DNA of 58,097 nt. Source: a virus. The stretch is taken from the IMG/VR virus record IMGVR_UViG_3300044684_000351, positions 1-58,097 of that record; one strand, written 5' to 3'. Positions 1-7,452 of this stretch are shown here, in pieces. The position numbers and the translations under genes are program-made. The notes below the pieces were generated by a model, which was not told the DNA's origin, made no database searches, and was given only the letters and a program-made list of their open reading frames with translations. Each line of letters begins with the position of its first letter. Position 1 is the first letter of the stretch.

Positions 1-198
1 GACTATTAATTAAATGGAATTTCGCGGAACGGGAAAAACAACTAAACAATTGTTAAATGCATCTAAAAATACTATATTTATCTGTTCAGGTCCCTCCACA
101 CTTTACACTAAAATTTTGGCAGGTAAATTAAACCGTGGTGATATTAAAATTTACGGCTTTTACGAAACTGAAGAATTAATTAGAAAATTTAGAGGAAT
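1..198. repeat. Terminal direct repeat, left copy
   Basis: The first 198 bases recur at the right end of the window with one difference (A at position 71 here, G in the right copy). The repeat starts inside the stop region of one gene and covers the first two thirds of the next, so it looks like the overlap of a circular assembly or the terminal redundancy of a headful-packaged phage, not a dedicated repeat element. Confidence 0.95.
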
Positions 199-301
199 AT
201 CAAAAGATTATGAAATTATTTTTGATCATTGGCTTTTTGATGGAAATATATTAAGTCAAAAAAGTATTCATTTACTTAAAGCATATAGGTTAATTAAATA
301 A
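14..301 (+). CDS. Small P-loop (Walker A) protein
   Basis: A 95-residue protein starting directly after the stop codon of the previous gene in the circular map. Residues 5-12 read GTGKTTKQ, a Walker A loop, so nucleotide binding is likely. The chain is too short for a complete ATPase, and no Walker B motif is obvious, although an acidic patch (IIFDHWLFD, near residue 68) could serve. The gene is AT-rich, unlike the GC-richer polymerase gene that follows and touches its last base. The right-hand copy encodes Ala instead of Thr at residue 20. The function is unknown. Confidence 0.8.
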   Translation: MEFRGTGKTTKQLLNASKNTIFICSGPSTLYTKILAGKLNRGDIKIYGFYETEELIRKFRGISKDYEIIFDHWLFDGNILSQKSIHLLKAYRLIK

Positions 302-1440
302 TGCACGTTGCCGCGCCTCCATTTGAGCACACATCCGGTCCGCAAACCGCTAAGGTTGTCTTTGTGGGGGAAGCCTGGGGCAAGTCCGAAGACCTTCTCA
401 AAAAGCCCCTAGTTGGCGGAACGGGCCGCGAATTTCTGCAAATGCTTCGGGACGTGGAATGGCCCGGCTTAACCGAACCGCGCTACCACAACACCTCCCT
501 CATGTCCGAACTTGACATGATGCATTATTGGTCCGCGCAAAATTTTCTTATAACCAACACCTTCGCGTTTCGGCCCGAAAACAATAAAATTATCACCCTC
601 TGCGGAAGTAAAAAAGATGTCGGCGGAAAATCTTACACACACTCCCCAATCCAATTTGGAAAATATCTTAGACCAGAATATTTTAGTGAGCTACAGCGGC
701 TTAAATTTGAGCTTGAAAGTATTAAGCCTAATCTTATCATTGCTCTCGGAGCAGTCGCGTCGTGGGCACTTCTCGGAATTAATACAATTTCCACTATCCG
801 AGGGACGCTCTTTGAAAGTACACTTGTCCCTGGATTGAAAGTAATTCCTACTTTTCACCCGGCGAATATTTTTCGGCAGTGGGCGAACCGGCCGATTTTG
901 CTTGCAGATTTGATTAAGGCGAAAGGGGAAATTGGCTTTCCAGAGGTGCGGCGACCTGAGCGGCAAATTCTCGTAAACCCGACGTTACAAGACCTTCACG
1001 ACTACTACGCATACGTTTCCCAAAATCCCGCCGCAATTATGGCATTGGATATTGAAACAAGTTGCAAAACCATCACCTGCATTTCCTTTTCCATTTCCCC
1101 CGATTACGCTCTGGTTATTCCTTTTCATGAACCTCTAAAGCCGTCCGGCAACTATTGGGATACTAAGGAAGAGGAAATCGAAGCGTGGAAAGTAGTAAGG
1201 GATTTGCTCTTATCGCCTAATCCAAAACTCTTTCAAAATGGCCTTTATGATCTTCAATACCTCGCGCGTATGGGATTTAAAATTGTGAACGTATTCCATG
1301 ACACCATGCTTTTACATCACGCGCTGTATCCGGAAATGGACAAGGGACTTGGATTTCTCGGCTCAATCTATACCGGAGAGCCTGCGTGGAAATTGATGAG
1401 AAAGCGAAGAGGGCAAGATGTAGTTAAAGCGGAGGAATGA
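301..1440 (+). CDS. Uracil-DNA glycosylase-like domain fused to DNA polymerase I 3'-5' exonuclease fragment
   Basis: A 379-residue two-domain protein. Residues about 15-220 look like a family 4/5-type uracil-DNA glycosylase: VGEAWG and GTGREF near the N-terminus, then ALGAVA and a late FHPAN motif. Residues about 245-370 are the first part of a family A polymerase proofreading domain, with Exo I (LDIETS) and Exo II (FQNGLYDLQYL). The chain ends soon after YTGEPAWK, before the Exo III Tyr-x3-Asp motif, which instead opens the polymerase gene 2.8 kb downstream. The two products would have to assemble to make a complete exonuclease site. The UDG part may remove uracil or sense it ahead of the polymerase. 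That role is inferred. Confidence 0.88.
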   Translation: MHVAAPPFEHTSGPQTAKVVFVGEAWGKSEDLLKKPLVGGTGREFLQMLRDVEWPGLTEPRYHNTSLMSELDMMHYWSAQNFLITNTFAFRPENNKIITLCGSKKDVGGKSYTHSPIQFGKYLRPEYFSELQRLKFELESIKPNLIIALGAVASWALLGINTISTIRGTLFESTLVPGLKVIPTFHPANIFRQWANRPILLADLIKAKGEIGFPEVRRPERQILVNPTLQDLHDYYAYVSQNPAAIMALDIETSCKTITCISFSISPDYALVIPFHEPLKPSGNYWDTKEEEIEAWKVVRDLLLSPNPKLFQNGLYDLQYLARMGFKIVNVFHDTMLLHHALYPEMDKGLGFLGSIYTGEPAWKLMRKRRGQDVVKAEE

Positions 1441-1608
1441 ATGGAATTTAAAGACTTAATGGATGCTGAAAAACAAGCTAAAGAGGAATTTGAATACGAA
1501 CAATTCCGTGAAAGAGTTGAGCAAATAAAGCAACAATATCGTGACAAGAAAAATCGTCCGTGGTATGTTAGATTGTTTCCATGGCGTATTACAATTATTA
1601 AATTTTAA
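1441..1608 (+). CDS. Small hypothetical protein (55 aa)
   Basis: The ATG follows the preceding stop codon immediately, and GGAGG lies seven bases upstream. The product is strongly charged and helical in its first 35 residues (Glu/Lys/Gln-rich), then ends in an aromatic, basic tail (RPWYVRLFPWR) that could be membrane-interacting or nucleic-acid-binding. It is the first gene of the insertion that separates the two DNA polymerase pieces. I do not recognise a family. Confidence 0.7.
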   Translation: MEFKDLMDAEKQAKEEFEYEQFRERVEQIKQQYRDKKNRPWYVRLFPWRITIIKF

Positions 1609-1620
1609 AAGGAGAAACCA

Positions 1621-1797
1621 ATGTTAGACATTACCGAAGTAGAAAAGCAGGCGCGCGAAGAACTTGCAAAGGAACAGGGCGAAAAAGCAAAATCTAAAAT
1701 CAAAGACAAGCTCAAACAAATTTCGGCTGCGCGCCAAATCGTCGCAAATCTTGAGCATGAATATGAAGTCCTTTTGCGCGAAATTGGCTCGGAGTAA
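1621..1797 (+). CDS. Small coiled-coil protein (58 aa)
   Basis: An AAAGGAG ribosome binding site precedes the ATG. The whole chain is Lys/Glu-rich and predicted helical, with heptad-like spacing and no membrane segment. It lies between two other unknown genes in the polymerase-splitting insertion. There is no recognisable family. Confidence 0.7.
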   Translation: MLDITEVEKQAREELAKEQGEKAKSKIKDKLKQISAARQIVANLEHEYEVLLREIGSE

Positions 1798-1803
1798 GTA
1801 AAT

Positions 1804-2379
1804 ATGAGTGTCGGTAATCCGCCGCTTTTATCACATCCTATTCGTCTTCATTGGGCAGGTTGGGAAACTGACACTCATATTCTTCAGCAATGCGGTTGGC
1901 AAATTAGTGCAAGTCAAGATCAAACATACAATCGAATGCAAATTGCATTTAAGCATAAAGATTTTAGAGTATACGGCATTAGTGAATTTATTGATTTTAA
2001 TTTCCATGCGTACCATTTATGTAATAGTGTAAATCAATATGAAATTTTAAAATATATCAGAGATTTAAATGTAAGATGTGAGATAGGGCAGCAAATTTAT
2101 TTGCACGTTCAAGGCCCTGTAAATTTTAAACCTGTCGATACATTACCACAATTTACAACGTTAGAACGTAATTCAATCGAAGACCTTATTTATTTCGCCC
2201 CGAACCTCGCCCGCACTCAAGAAATAATCGTCCCAGATAAGTCCGTAGTAGAACTTATGGAAGAAATTTTAAAGAAACAAGACCCGGCGCGGCAAAAATA
2301 TTTCGAGGATAAGGTCCGCGAAGATAAATTTTCGCCGAGGCAAAAAGTTCACGCGCAAATTATTAGTTTGGTGGCATGA
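1804..2379 (+). CDS. Hypothetical protein (191 aa)
   Basis: A soluble-looking protein with a Trp/Gly-rich start (LHWAGWETDTHILQQCGW) and a charged C-terminal half that includes a predicted helix (VVELMEEILKKQ). The DNA changes from AT-rich in the middle to GC-richer at both ends. The stop overlaps the next start by four bases. I do not recognise the family. The position between UDG/exonuclease and polymerase fits an early gene. Confidence 0.75.
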   Translation: MSVGNPPLLSHPIRLHWAGWETDTHILQQCGWQISASQDQTYNRMQIAFKHKDFRVYGISEFIDFNFHAYHLCNSVNQYEILKYIRDLNVRCEIGQQIYLHVQGPVNFKPVDTLPQFTTLERNSIEDLIYFAPNLARTQEIIVPDKSVVELMEEILKKQDPARQKYFEDKVREDKFSPRQKVHAQIISLVA

Positions 2380-2606
2380 TGTTTACTTTAGAAGATTTTG
2401 CCAATAAAATATTAAAGCCGCAAAATAAACAAAATCATGAATGGATGTGTAAAAAATTATTTAGATATGATGGTAAGTTTTTTACATTATTGGGTTACGG
2501 TCCAACTCCTATGGATGCCCTAAGAGATGCATTAAAAGTAGGTAAAATTTTGCAATATAAAGCCACTAAACAACGTGGAAAATGTTTTAAGGTGTTTAAG
2601 CTATGA
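2376..2606 (+). CDS. Hypothetical protein (76 aa)
   Basis: The start overlaps the previous stop (ATGA), indicating translational coupling. The protein is basic and AT-rich in codon use. It contains a short Gly/Pro turn segment (LLGYGPTPMDAL) that resembles the phage domain where a one-line beta hairpin precedes an ALRDAL helix. No family was assigned. Confidence 0.7.
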   Translation: MMFTLEDFANKILKPQNKQNHEWMCKKLFRYDGKFFTLLGYGPTPMDALRDALKVGKILQYKATKQRGKCFKVFKL

Positions 2607-2842
2607 AACCCTCCCCGCGCCGTTACCCCTCTATCAACCACACAATCACCCTTGAACAAGGTGGAATGGTGCATGAGTTTGAAATTACAATAACTTTCAA
2701 ACCAATCACGGATAGTCTTGGAATACTTGTACCGTTTAATATTATTTTCAATAATGTCGCGGGCGATTTGTCCGGGCTTCCAATTCTCATGGATCAATTA
2801 GGGCAAAAATTGAGTAAGATTTTAGAGGAGATGTATGAATGA
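2603..2842 (+). CDS. Hypothetical protein (79 aa)
   Basis: The ATG overlaps the preceding stop codon by four bases. The product alternates short beta-type stretches (HEFEITITFKP) and ends in an amphipathic helix. It overlaps the next gene by four bases, so four genes in a row are coupled. No function can be assigned. Confidence 0.7.
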   Translation: MKPSPRRYPSINHTITLEQGGMVHEFEITITFKPITDSLGILVPFNIIFNNVAGDLSGLPILMDQLGQKLSKILEEMYE

Positions 2843-3033
2843 ATTTACGTCGTATTAGAAATATTATCTTAATTAAAGCATATAAATTAGACATGGAATT
2901 AAAAGATTTAAGAGATGATAGAATTAATCCTCATAGTAAAGATTTTGATACAGAAAAATTTCAAGAAGAGTATCAAAATAAATTTAATCAATTTGCTGAT
3001 GAGTTAATTCAAACTATTGAGGATTATTGTTAG
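2839..3033 (+). CDS. Hypothetical protein (64 aa)
   Basis: A very AT-rich gene (abundant TTA, ATA and AAA codons) whose start overlaps the previous stop. The product is charged and helical, without cysteines or membrane segments. It ends 11 bases before the tRNA-Leu gene that reads the TTA codons it uses heavily. Confidence 0.7.
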   Translation: MNLRRIRNIILIKAYKLDMELKDLRDDRINPHSKDFDTEKFQEEYQNKFNQFADELIQTIEDYC

Positions 3034-3044
3034 TATTAATTTTA

Positions 3045-3133
3045 GGGCGCGTGGCGAAGTTGGTTGAAACGCAACGGACTTAAAATCCGTCACATTAGAA
3101 ACATCGTGAGTTCAAATCTCACCGTGCCCACCA
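3045..3133 (+). tRNA. tRNA-Leu (anticodon UAA)
   Basis: A seven-pair acceptor stem (GGGCGCG with CGTGCCC), a five-pair anticodon stem (ACGGA/TCCGT) around loop CTTAAAA, a long variable arm typical of leucine tRNAs, T arm GTGAG-TTCAAAT-CTCAC and an encoded CCA end. It reads UUA, a codon common in the AT-rich small genes of this phage. Confidence 0.95.
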
Positions 3134-3137
3134 AATT

Positions 3138-3230
3138 GCGGAAGTAGCTCAATGGTAGAGCGGTGGATTTATAATCCATGATCGGCAGATTACCGAACGG
3201 TTGTGGGTTCAAGTCCCACCTTCCGCACCA
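3138..3230 (+). tRNA. tRNA with UAU anticodon (Ile by anticodon) and long variable arm
   Basis: It has a perfect acceptor stem (GCGGAAG/CTTCCGC), D arm GCTC/GAGC, anticodon stem GTGGA/TCCAT with loop TTTATAA (anticodon UAU, codon AUA), T arm GTGGG-TTCAAGT-CCCAC and an encoded CCA. The variable region is 23 nt and contains a TCGG/CCGA hairpin, which is a class II feature not expected in isoleucine tRNA. The charged amino acid is therefore uncertain. The gene lies four bases after the Leu tRNA. Confidence 0.85.
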
Positions 3231-3247
3231 AATTTAAGGAAAATAAA

Positions 3248-3352
3248 ATGCTAATTAAAATTGCACTAACTTGCATTGGTTGTGGTATATTTACAATTTT
3301 ATTTGGAATATTTATAGCTTTCATTTATTTAATATCTGATATATGGAAATAA
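3248..3352 (+). CDS. Micro membrane protein (34 aa)
   Basis: An AAGGAAAA ribosome binding site precedes the ATG. Almost the entire chain is one hydrophobic helix (Ile/Phe/Leu-rich, about residues 4-30) with a Lys near each end. It is very AT-rich. One of several single-pass micro-proteins scattered through the early block, with unknown role. Confidence 0.6.
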   Translation: MLIKIALTCIGCGIFTILFGIFIAFIYLISDIWK

Positions 3353-3356
3353 AATT

Positions 3357-3539
3357 ATGTCCGATACTACATTTTCCGTTGGCGACGTTGTAAAACTTGT
3401 CTCCGGCGGACCTGACCTCACAATCATCGCCATACTCGATAACGGCGTCCACCTTGTCACATGGTTTGAAAACGGCGCGATTTGCCGTACAAAACTTCCC
3501 AAGGAATGTATGGTGAAAAGTAGAAAGGAAGAGGCATAA
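3357..3539 (+). CDS. DUF2158 (YodC-like) family protein
   Basis: A 60-residue protein with the pattern of the DUF2158/YodC family: VGDVVKLVSGGPDLTI near the start, a central Trp-containing strand (VTWFENG) and a basic, cysteine-containing end. These are small SH3-like beta-barrel proteins of unknown role, frequent in proteobacteria and phages. The last base of its stop codon touches the next start. Confidence 0.75.
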   Translation: MSDTTFSVGDVVKLVSGGPDLTIIAILDNGVHLVTWFENGAICRTKLPKECMVKSRKEEA

Positions 3540-3781
3540 TGTCCCGCACAACCTTCAACGCAACCGGCCACATCGCTAAACTTTCACCTGACTTCCAACC
3601 TGACACATGTCGCTGGATCGAAGGGCACGGCACGGAAAAAGCCTACACTTGCGCCGAACCTGCAATAAAAGGTGGCTCATATTGCCTCGAACATCACAAG
3701 CGTTGCCACACCAAAACGCCCATCTCAGATGGCAGCGGCAAAGGCAATACAATTGATAAGAATTTGAAATTCAAATGGTGA
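3539..3781 (+). CDS. Small protein with GcrA-like zinc knuckle
   Basis: An 80-residue protein whose middle (residues about 24-55) has the spacing Cys-Arg-Trp ... Tyr-x-Cys ... Ser-Tyr-Cys-x2-His, as in the C-terminal domain of the alphaproteobacterial cell-cycle regulator GcrA. The N-terminal DNA-binding part of GcrA is missing. It could be a zinc-binding adaptor or RNA-polymerase/DNA contact module. The motif is visible, the function is inferred. It supports an alphaproteobacterial host. Confidence 0.65.
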   Translation: MSRTTFNATGHIAKLSPDFQPDTCRWIEGHGTEKAYTCAEPAIKGGSYCLEHHKRCHTKTPISDGSGKGNTIDKNLKFKW

Positions 3782-4137
3782 AACTCCTAGACCCGGCGCG
3801 GCCCGTTACAGAACATGGCCATCCATGTTATCTTAACACCACCATTCCCATTCCTTGCATGATCGCGGGTTCATGTCTTGGCGGCGGCTTCAAAATCGGC
3901 TTCAAAGTGCCAACGGCACTAAATGACACCGCATATAAATACTTCAATCTTGGTGAAACCGTACCGCAATTTTTCGCCGATTGGCTTGATGATCCCGAGG
4001 CGGCGCTAGTAAAATGGATGGGCGCAGACCCTGAATGGCAAAGCAAGGGCAAAGCGCCACACAGCTTCCTTGCCACACCAGAACGGCCCGCTTACGCGCC
4101 CAAACCTAAAGCTACTATTGATGATTTGGATTTTTGA
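3775..4137 (+). CDS. Hypothetical protein with acidic C-terminal tail (120 aa)
   Basis: It overlaps the previous gene by seven bases. The body is Gly/Pro-rich in its first half and Trp/acid-rich in the second (ADWLDDPEAALVKWMG). It ends in IDDLDF after a Pro/Lys-rich linker, a tail that resembles the acidic-hydrophobic peptides by which SSB-type proteins recruit partners. Three other proteins here have related ends. It lies just before the tRNA-Gln gene. Confidence 0.7.
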   Translation: MVKLLDPARPVTEHGHPCYLNTTIPIPCMIAGSCLGGGFKIGFKVPTALNDTAYKYFNLGETVPQFFADWLDDPEAALVKWMGADPEWQSKGKAPHSFLATPERPAYAPKPKATIDDLDF

Positions 4138-4145
4138 ATAAATAT

Positions 4146-4219
4146 TTCAGGGTCGTCTAAAGGTAGGACAACGGACTTTGACTCCGTTAATCGTGGTTCA
4201 AGTCCACGCCCTGAAACCA
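4146..4219 (+). tRNA. tRNA-Gln (anticodon UUG)
   Basis: A standard 74-nt cloverleaf: acceptor TTCAGGG/CCCTGAA, anticodon stem ACGGA/TCCGT with loop CTTTGAC, T arm CGTGG-TTCAAGT-CCACG and an encoded CCA. It lies 23 bases before the polymerase start codon, so the polymerase mRNA must be separated from, or start within, the tRNA transcript. Confidence 0.95.
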
Positions 4220-4242
4220 GATTAAATGGGGGAATTTATTTC

Positions 4243-5775
4243 GTGTTAATCCAAACAGCCAATTTAAAACAAATAAACGACAGCTCAACCAATGATCAGG
4301 TATATAATGGTTTAGACTCCTGTTTAACGCTTGAAATTTTTAACAAGTTACAGGACAAAGCCGACAACCCCATCTACGCTTTTGAACGCGCCTTGCAAGC
4401 GCCGATCCTCGAAATCATGTTACGCGGGTTTCGAGTAGATCGCCGCGAGGCGCTTAAAGGTGTCATCACTCTCTCTTCTCAAATCAATCAAATCAACGCC
4501 ATTCTCCAACGCTACGCCTACGCGATTTGGGACGCGCCACTAAACCCCAATTCCCCGGCGCAAATCAAGAAATTCCTTTATGAAGCAATGCACTTGCCCG
4601 AACAATGGATTACGTTCAAGGGCGAAAAGAAACTTAGTGTCAACCGCGAAGCGTTGGAAAAACTGGATGATTACTTATACGCGCGTCCTATCCTTGCCTG
4701 CTTACTTGCTATCCGAGACCTCAACAAACAAAAACAAGTTTTTGAAACCGAAATCGATAACGATGATCGATGGAGAACAAGTTATAACATTGCAGGAACC
4801 GAAACCGGACGCCTTTCTTCTTCCGCGAGTTCCGAGAATACAGGATCGAATTTTCAAAATATCGATGTAGCACTTAGACATATTTTTATCGCCGATCCAG
4901 GTTATTATCTAATCGGCATCGATCTTGAACAGGCCGAAAGCCGCGAAGTTGGATGGCTGCAAGGTGTTTTGTTTGATGAATGGTCTTATCTTGACGCCTG
5001 TTACGGCGGTGATTTGCATACCCTTGTCTGCAAGCTAACTTGGAAAAATCTTCCATGGACGGGGGATTTAAAGAAGGACCGTGAAATTGCTGAACAACCA
5101 TTTTACAGAGATTTCGAGTACAGATTTATGGCAAAGAAATTGGGCCATGGTTCAAACTATTATGGAAAACCAGCCACCTTGTCTCGTCATGCCAAAATCC
5201 CCGTTCATCTTGCCGAAGAGTTCCAACACAACTATTTCTCCGCTTTCCCAGGTTTTCCTTTATGGCATAATTGGGTTGCTCAACAACTTAAAGAAACGTC
5301 AAGTTTAACTACCCCCTGGGGCCGTCAACGTTTTTTCTTTGATCGCGCCCATGAAGACAGCACCCTCCGCAAAGCAATCGCCTTTTCCCCTCAATCCTCA
5401 ACCGCAGACCGCACAAATTTAGCTTTATATCGCATCTGGAAAAATGTACCACAAGTTCAACTCTTAGCACAAGTGCACGACGCCATTTATTGTCAATGCC
5501 CTGTTACAATCCATCCGAATGATATTATCCCCTTACTCTTAAAGCAAATTGACATTAGACTACACCACAAGGGACGCGAATTAATCGTCCCCGGCGAGGC
5601 CAAAATAGGATTTAACCTAGGCCCATATGCCGACGAAAATGATATAGCTAGGTGGCGCAAAAACGGCGAAAAGGGCACAATGCCCCGCCTCAACCTCCTC
5701 GGCTTAAAGAAATTTAAGGAGAATTCCCCGGATGAAAGGATTGTAGGGAATGTCGCGCCGAGACTTAATAGATAA
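4243..5775 (+). CDS. DNA polymerase I polymerase domain, with Exo III at its N-terminus
   Basis: A family A polymerase fragment of 510 residues from a GTG start with GGGGGA nine bases upstream. Residues about 20-27 contain the Exo III motif YNGLD of the proofreading domain. After that come thumb/palm/fingers elements: RLSS and NFQNI, motif A IGIDLEQAESREV, motif B K-x-L-x-H-G-x-NYYG and motif C VHDA. All catalytic acids appear intact. The rest of the exonuclease (Exo I and II) is on the UDG fusion protein. The 3' end overlaps the next gene by 26 bases. Strand synthesis for phage replication is well supported, and assembly with the exonuclease piece is inferred. Confidence 0.93.
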   Translation: MLIQTANLKQINDSSTNDQVYNGLDSCLTLEIFNKLQDKADNPIYAFERALQAPILEIMLRGFRVDRREALKGVITLSSQINQINAILQRYAYAIWDAPLNPNSPAQIKKFLYEAMHLPEQWITFKGEKKLSVNREALEKLDDYLYARPILACLLAIRDLNKQKQVFETEIDNDDRWRTSYNIAGTETGRLSSSASSENTGSNFQNIDVALRHIFIADPGYYLIGIDLEQAESREVGWLQGVLFDEWSYLDACYGGDLHTLVCKLTWKNLPWTGDLKKDREIAEQPFYRDFEYRFMAKKLGHGSNYYGKPATLSRHAKIPVHLAEEFQHNYFSAFPGFPLWHNWVAQQLKETSSLTTPWGRQRFFFDRAHEDSTLRKAIAFSPQSSTADRTNLALYRIWKNVPQVQLLAQVHDAIYCQCPVTIHPNDIIPLLLKQIDIRLHHKGRELIVPGEAKIGFNLGPYADENDIARWRKNGEKGTMPRLNLLGLKKFKENSPDERIVGNVAPRLNR

Positions 5776-7003
5776 TTTTGTAGAATATACTAAAAATGAA
5801 CAAAGCCCTGAAATTTACCGCAAGTGGGCGGCGGCATCGCTCATTGGTGCGGCGGCGGAGCGGCGTTTATTTTCGTGCGCACTTGAAGATAAACCCGTTT
5901 ATCCTAATCTTTTCATCATGCTTGTCGGGCGCCCAGGGCGAGGAAAAGGTATCATTAATACTGCCCGTGCGTTATCTCGTTACATCAAGCGGAAAAACTG
6001 CTCTGCGGATAATGCGCGTAAGCCGCTATTTATTTGTCCCGACGATGTTACGGGACCGGCGGTTGTAGATAAACTCGCGGAAAGCGTGTGGTTGGAGAAT
6101 TTAGGCGAGGGACGGTTGGAGGAGTATTCCTTTATGTCCGTTTTCGCCGAGGAAATGAACGTTTTTATCAAAGCGTATGAAACGACATTTATTTCTTCTC
6201 TTGCGTTCTTTTGGAACTGCTTTGAAAGTTTTCAACAGAACCGCCGAACGGGCAATGTTCAGATTGTTATTAAGAACCCCGGATTAAATCTTCTTATCGG
6301 CGCGCAACCCGCGATGATGGCGCAATTGCTTCCAGATGTTGCATGGGGTCAGGGTTTCATGGGCCGTACAATTATGGTTTATTCCGAACAAGAAATTAAA
6401 CCAAAGTTGTTTACTCAAACGGCGCCGGAAGTGAAAGCAGCAAGAGCACAATTGCGAGCGGAAGTGCTTCAAGACCTTTCAATGATTACTGGCCTACGCG
6501 GCGAAATTTTTTGGTCCCCGGAAGCCGCGTATGAACTGGTAAATTGGATTGAGGAGAGGAATTATGCGCCGATCCCAAGGCATCCCAAACTTGAAGATTA
6601 CCTGCCAAGACGTGTCCAAAACATTACTAAACTTTCTATTGTTATGGCCTTATCGCATTCGCCTCAGAAAATACCTGAAATACAAGCCGAAGACGTGCGG
6701 CGCGCGATGGAATGGCTTTTCGAGGCCGAAGAATTAATGCCGGACGTTTTCCGCGCGATGGTCGGGCGTAGCGACAAGGATATTATTGAGGAAGCATACT
6801 TATTCGCCATGAAAATTCACGTGAGCCAAAAACGTAATGTCCCCAAGGCCCTCATGCTTTCCTTTCTCAAAGATCGCTGTCCGCACGACAAAATTAATTC
6901 TATTTTGAACCTTCTTGTTGAAATGGATTATTTAGATGAAATTGTAGATGAGGGAACTTATAGGCCGCGCGCTAAGAGTTTCGCAGATATGGAGGTTTTG
7001 TGA
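5750..7003 (+). CDS. DUF3987-like P-loop replication ATPase/helicase
   Basis: A 417-residue protein with an N-terminal WAAASLIGAAAERRL segment followed by PNLF-x-LVGRPGRGKG, the arrangement seen in DUF3987-type phage ATPases that stand in for a replicative helicase. The P-loop ends in Gly where Ser or Thr is usual. A Walker B-like region is present (SFMSVFAEE), as is a GAQPAM sensor-like motif. The C-terminal third looks like a winged-helix DNA-binding domain. It overlaps the polymerase gene and so is probably co-translated with it. Family placement is by motif only. Confidence 0.75.
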   Translation: MSRRDLIDNFVEYTKNEQSPEIYRKWAAASLIGAAAERRLFSCALEDKPVYPNLFIMLVGRPGRGKGIINTARALSRYIKRKNCSADNARKPLFICPDDVTGPAVVDKLAESVWLENLGEGRLEEYSFMSVFAEEMNVFIKAYETTFISSLAFFWNCFESFQQNRRTGNVQIVIKNPGLNLLIGAQPAMMAQLLPDVAWGQGFMGRTIMVYSEQEIKPKLFTQTAPEVKAARAQLRAEVLQDLSMITGLRGEIFWSPEAAYELVNWIEERNYAPIPRHPKLEDYLPRRVQNITKLSIVMALSHSPQKIPEIQAEDVRRAMEWLFEAEELMPDVFRAMVGRSDKDIIEEAYLFAMKIHVSQKRNVPKALMLSFLKDRCPHDKINSILNLLVEMDYLDEIVDEGTYRPRAKSFADMEVL

Positions 7004-7212
7004 TGGAAATTAAAGCTAATCAACTTTATGTAAATCTAACTGGCGATGAAGTTGCGGAAGCTATTTATCAATATTTAATGCAACATAAAGCACTAAGAAT
7101 ATTTGGACCACGCACAGTCAAAATTGATAAAAAACTATGTAAAGATATTGAATGTAGTATTTTTATTGATCCGTCAGGTTCTATTGAAACGGTAGCAGGA
7201 ATTATAAAATGA
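7003..7212 (+). CDS. Hypothetical protein (69 aa)
   Basis: The ATG with GGAGG eight bases upstream is preferred over an in-frame GTG one codon earlier. The start overlaps the previous stop by one base. The sequence suggests a small alpha/beta fold, with a helix (DEVAEAIYQYLMQHK) followed by strands and two cysteines. No recognisable family. Confidence 0.7.
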   Translation: MEIKANQLYVNLTGDEVAEAIYQYLMQHKALRIFGPRTVKIDKKLCKDIECSIFIDPSGSIETVAGIIK

Positions 7213-7442
7213 AACTTCGCCTTTACTTATTCGACGCAGGTGTAATTTTATTTCTAATCTGCATCTGCGCAATTCAATTAGATAAAGTTCACACTTACGA
7301 ACTTGAATTGCAGAAGAAGGAAAATAAAATAAATTTACAAGATGATGAAATTATTAATTTAAAACAAGAAAATCATCGTCTGCAAGATAGTGTCACTAAG
7401 TTGCTCATGAGGCAACGGCCCGAGGATAGAATTAATCATTAG
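7209..7442 (+). CDS. Single-pass membrane protein with coiled coil (77 aa)
   Basis: Residues about 5-23 form a hydrophobic membrane helix (FDAGVILFLICICAI) followed by a 40-residue coiled coil rich in Glu, Lys and Gln. The topology suggests an inner-membrane anchor with a cytoplasmic or periplasmic rod, as in spanin- or septum-type phage proteins, but the early position argues against lysis. The function is unknown. Confidence 0.7.
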   Translation: MKLRLYLFDAGVILFLICICAIQLDKVHTYELELQKKENKINLQDDEIINLKQENHRLQDSVTKLLMRQRPEDRINH

Positions 7443-7452
7443 GAGAAAAATA

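Noticed and set aside
1440-4243. Intein or self-splicing intron splitting the polymerase
   Set aside because: No intein terminal motifs or splicing domains at either edge; the gap holds independent genes and tRNAs.
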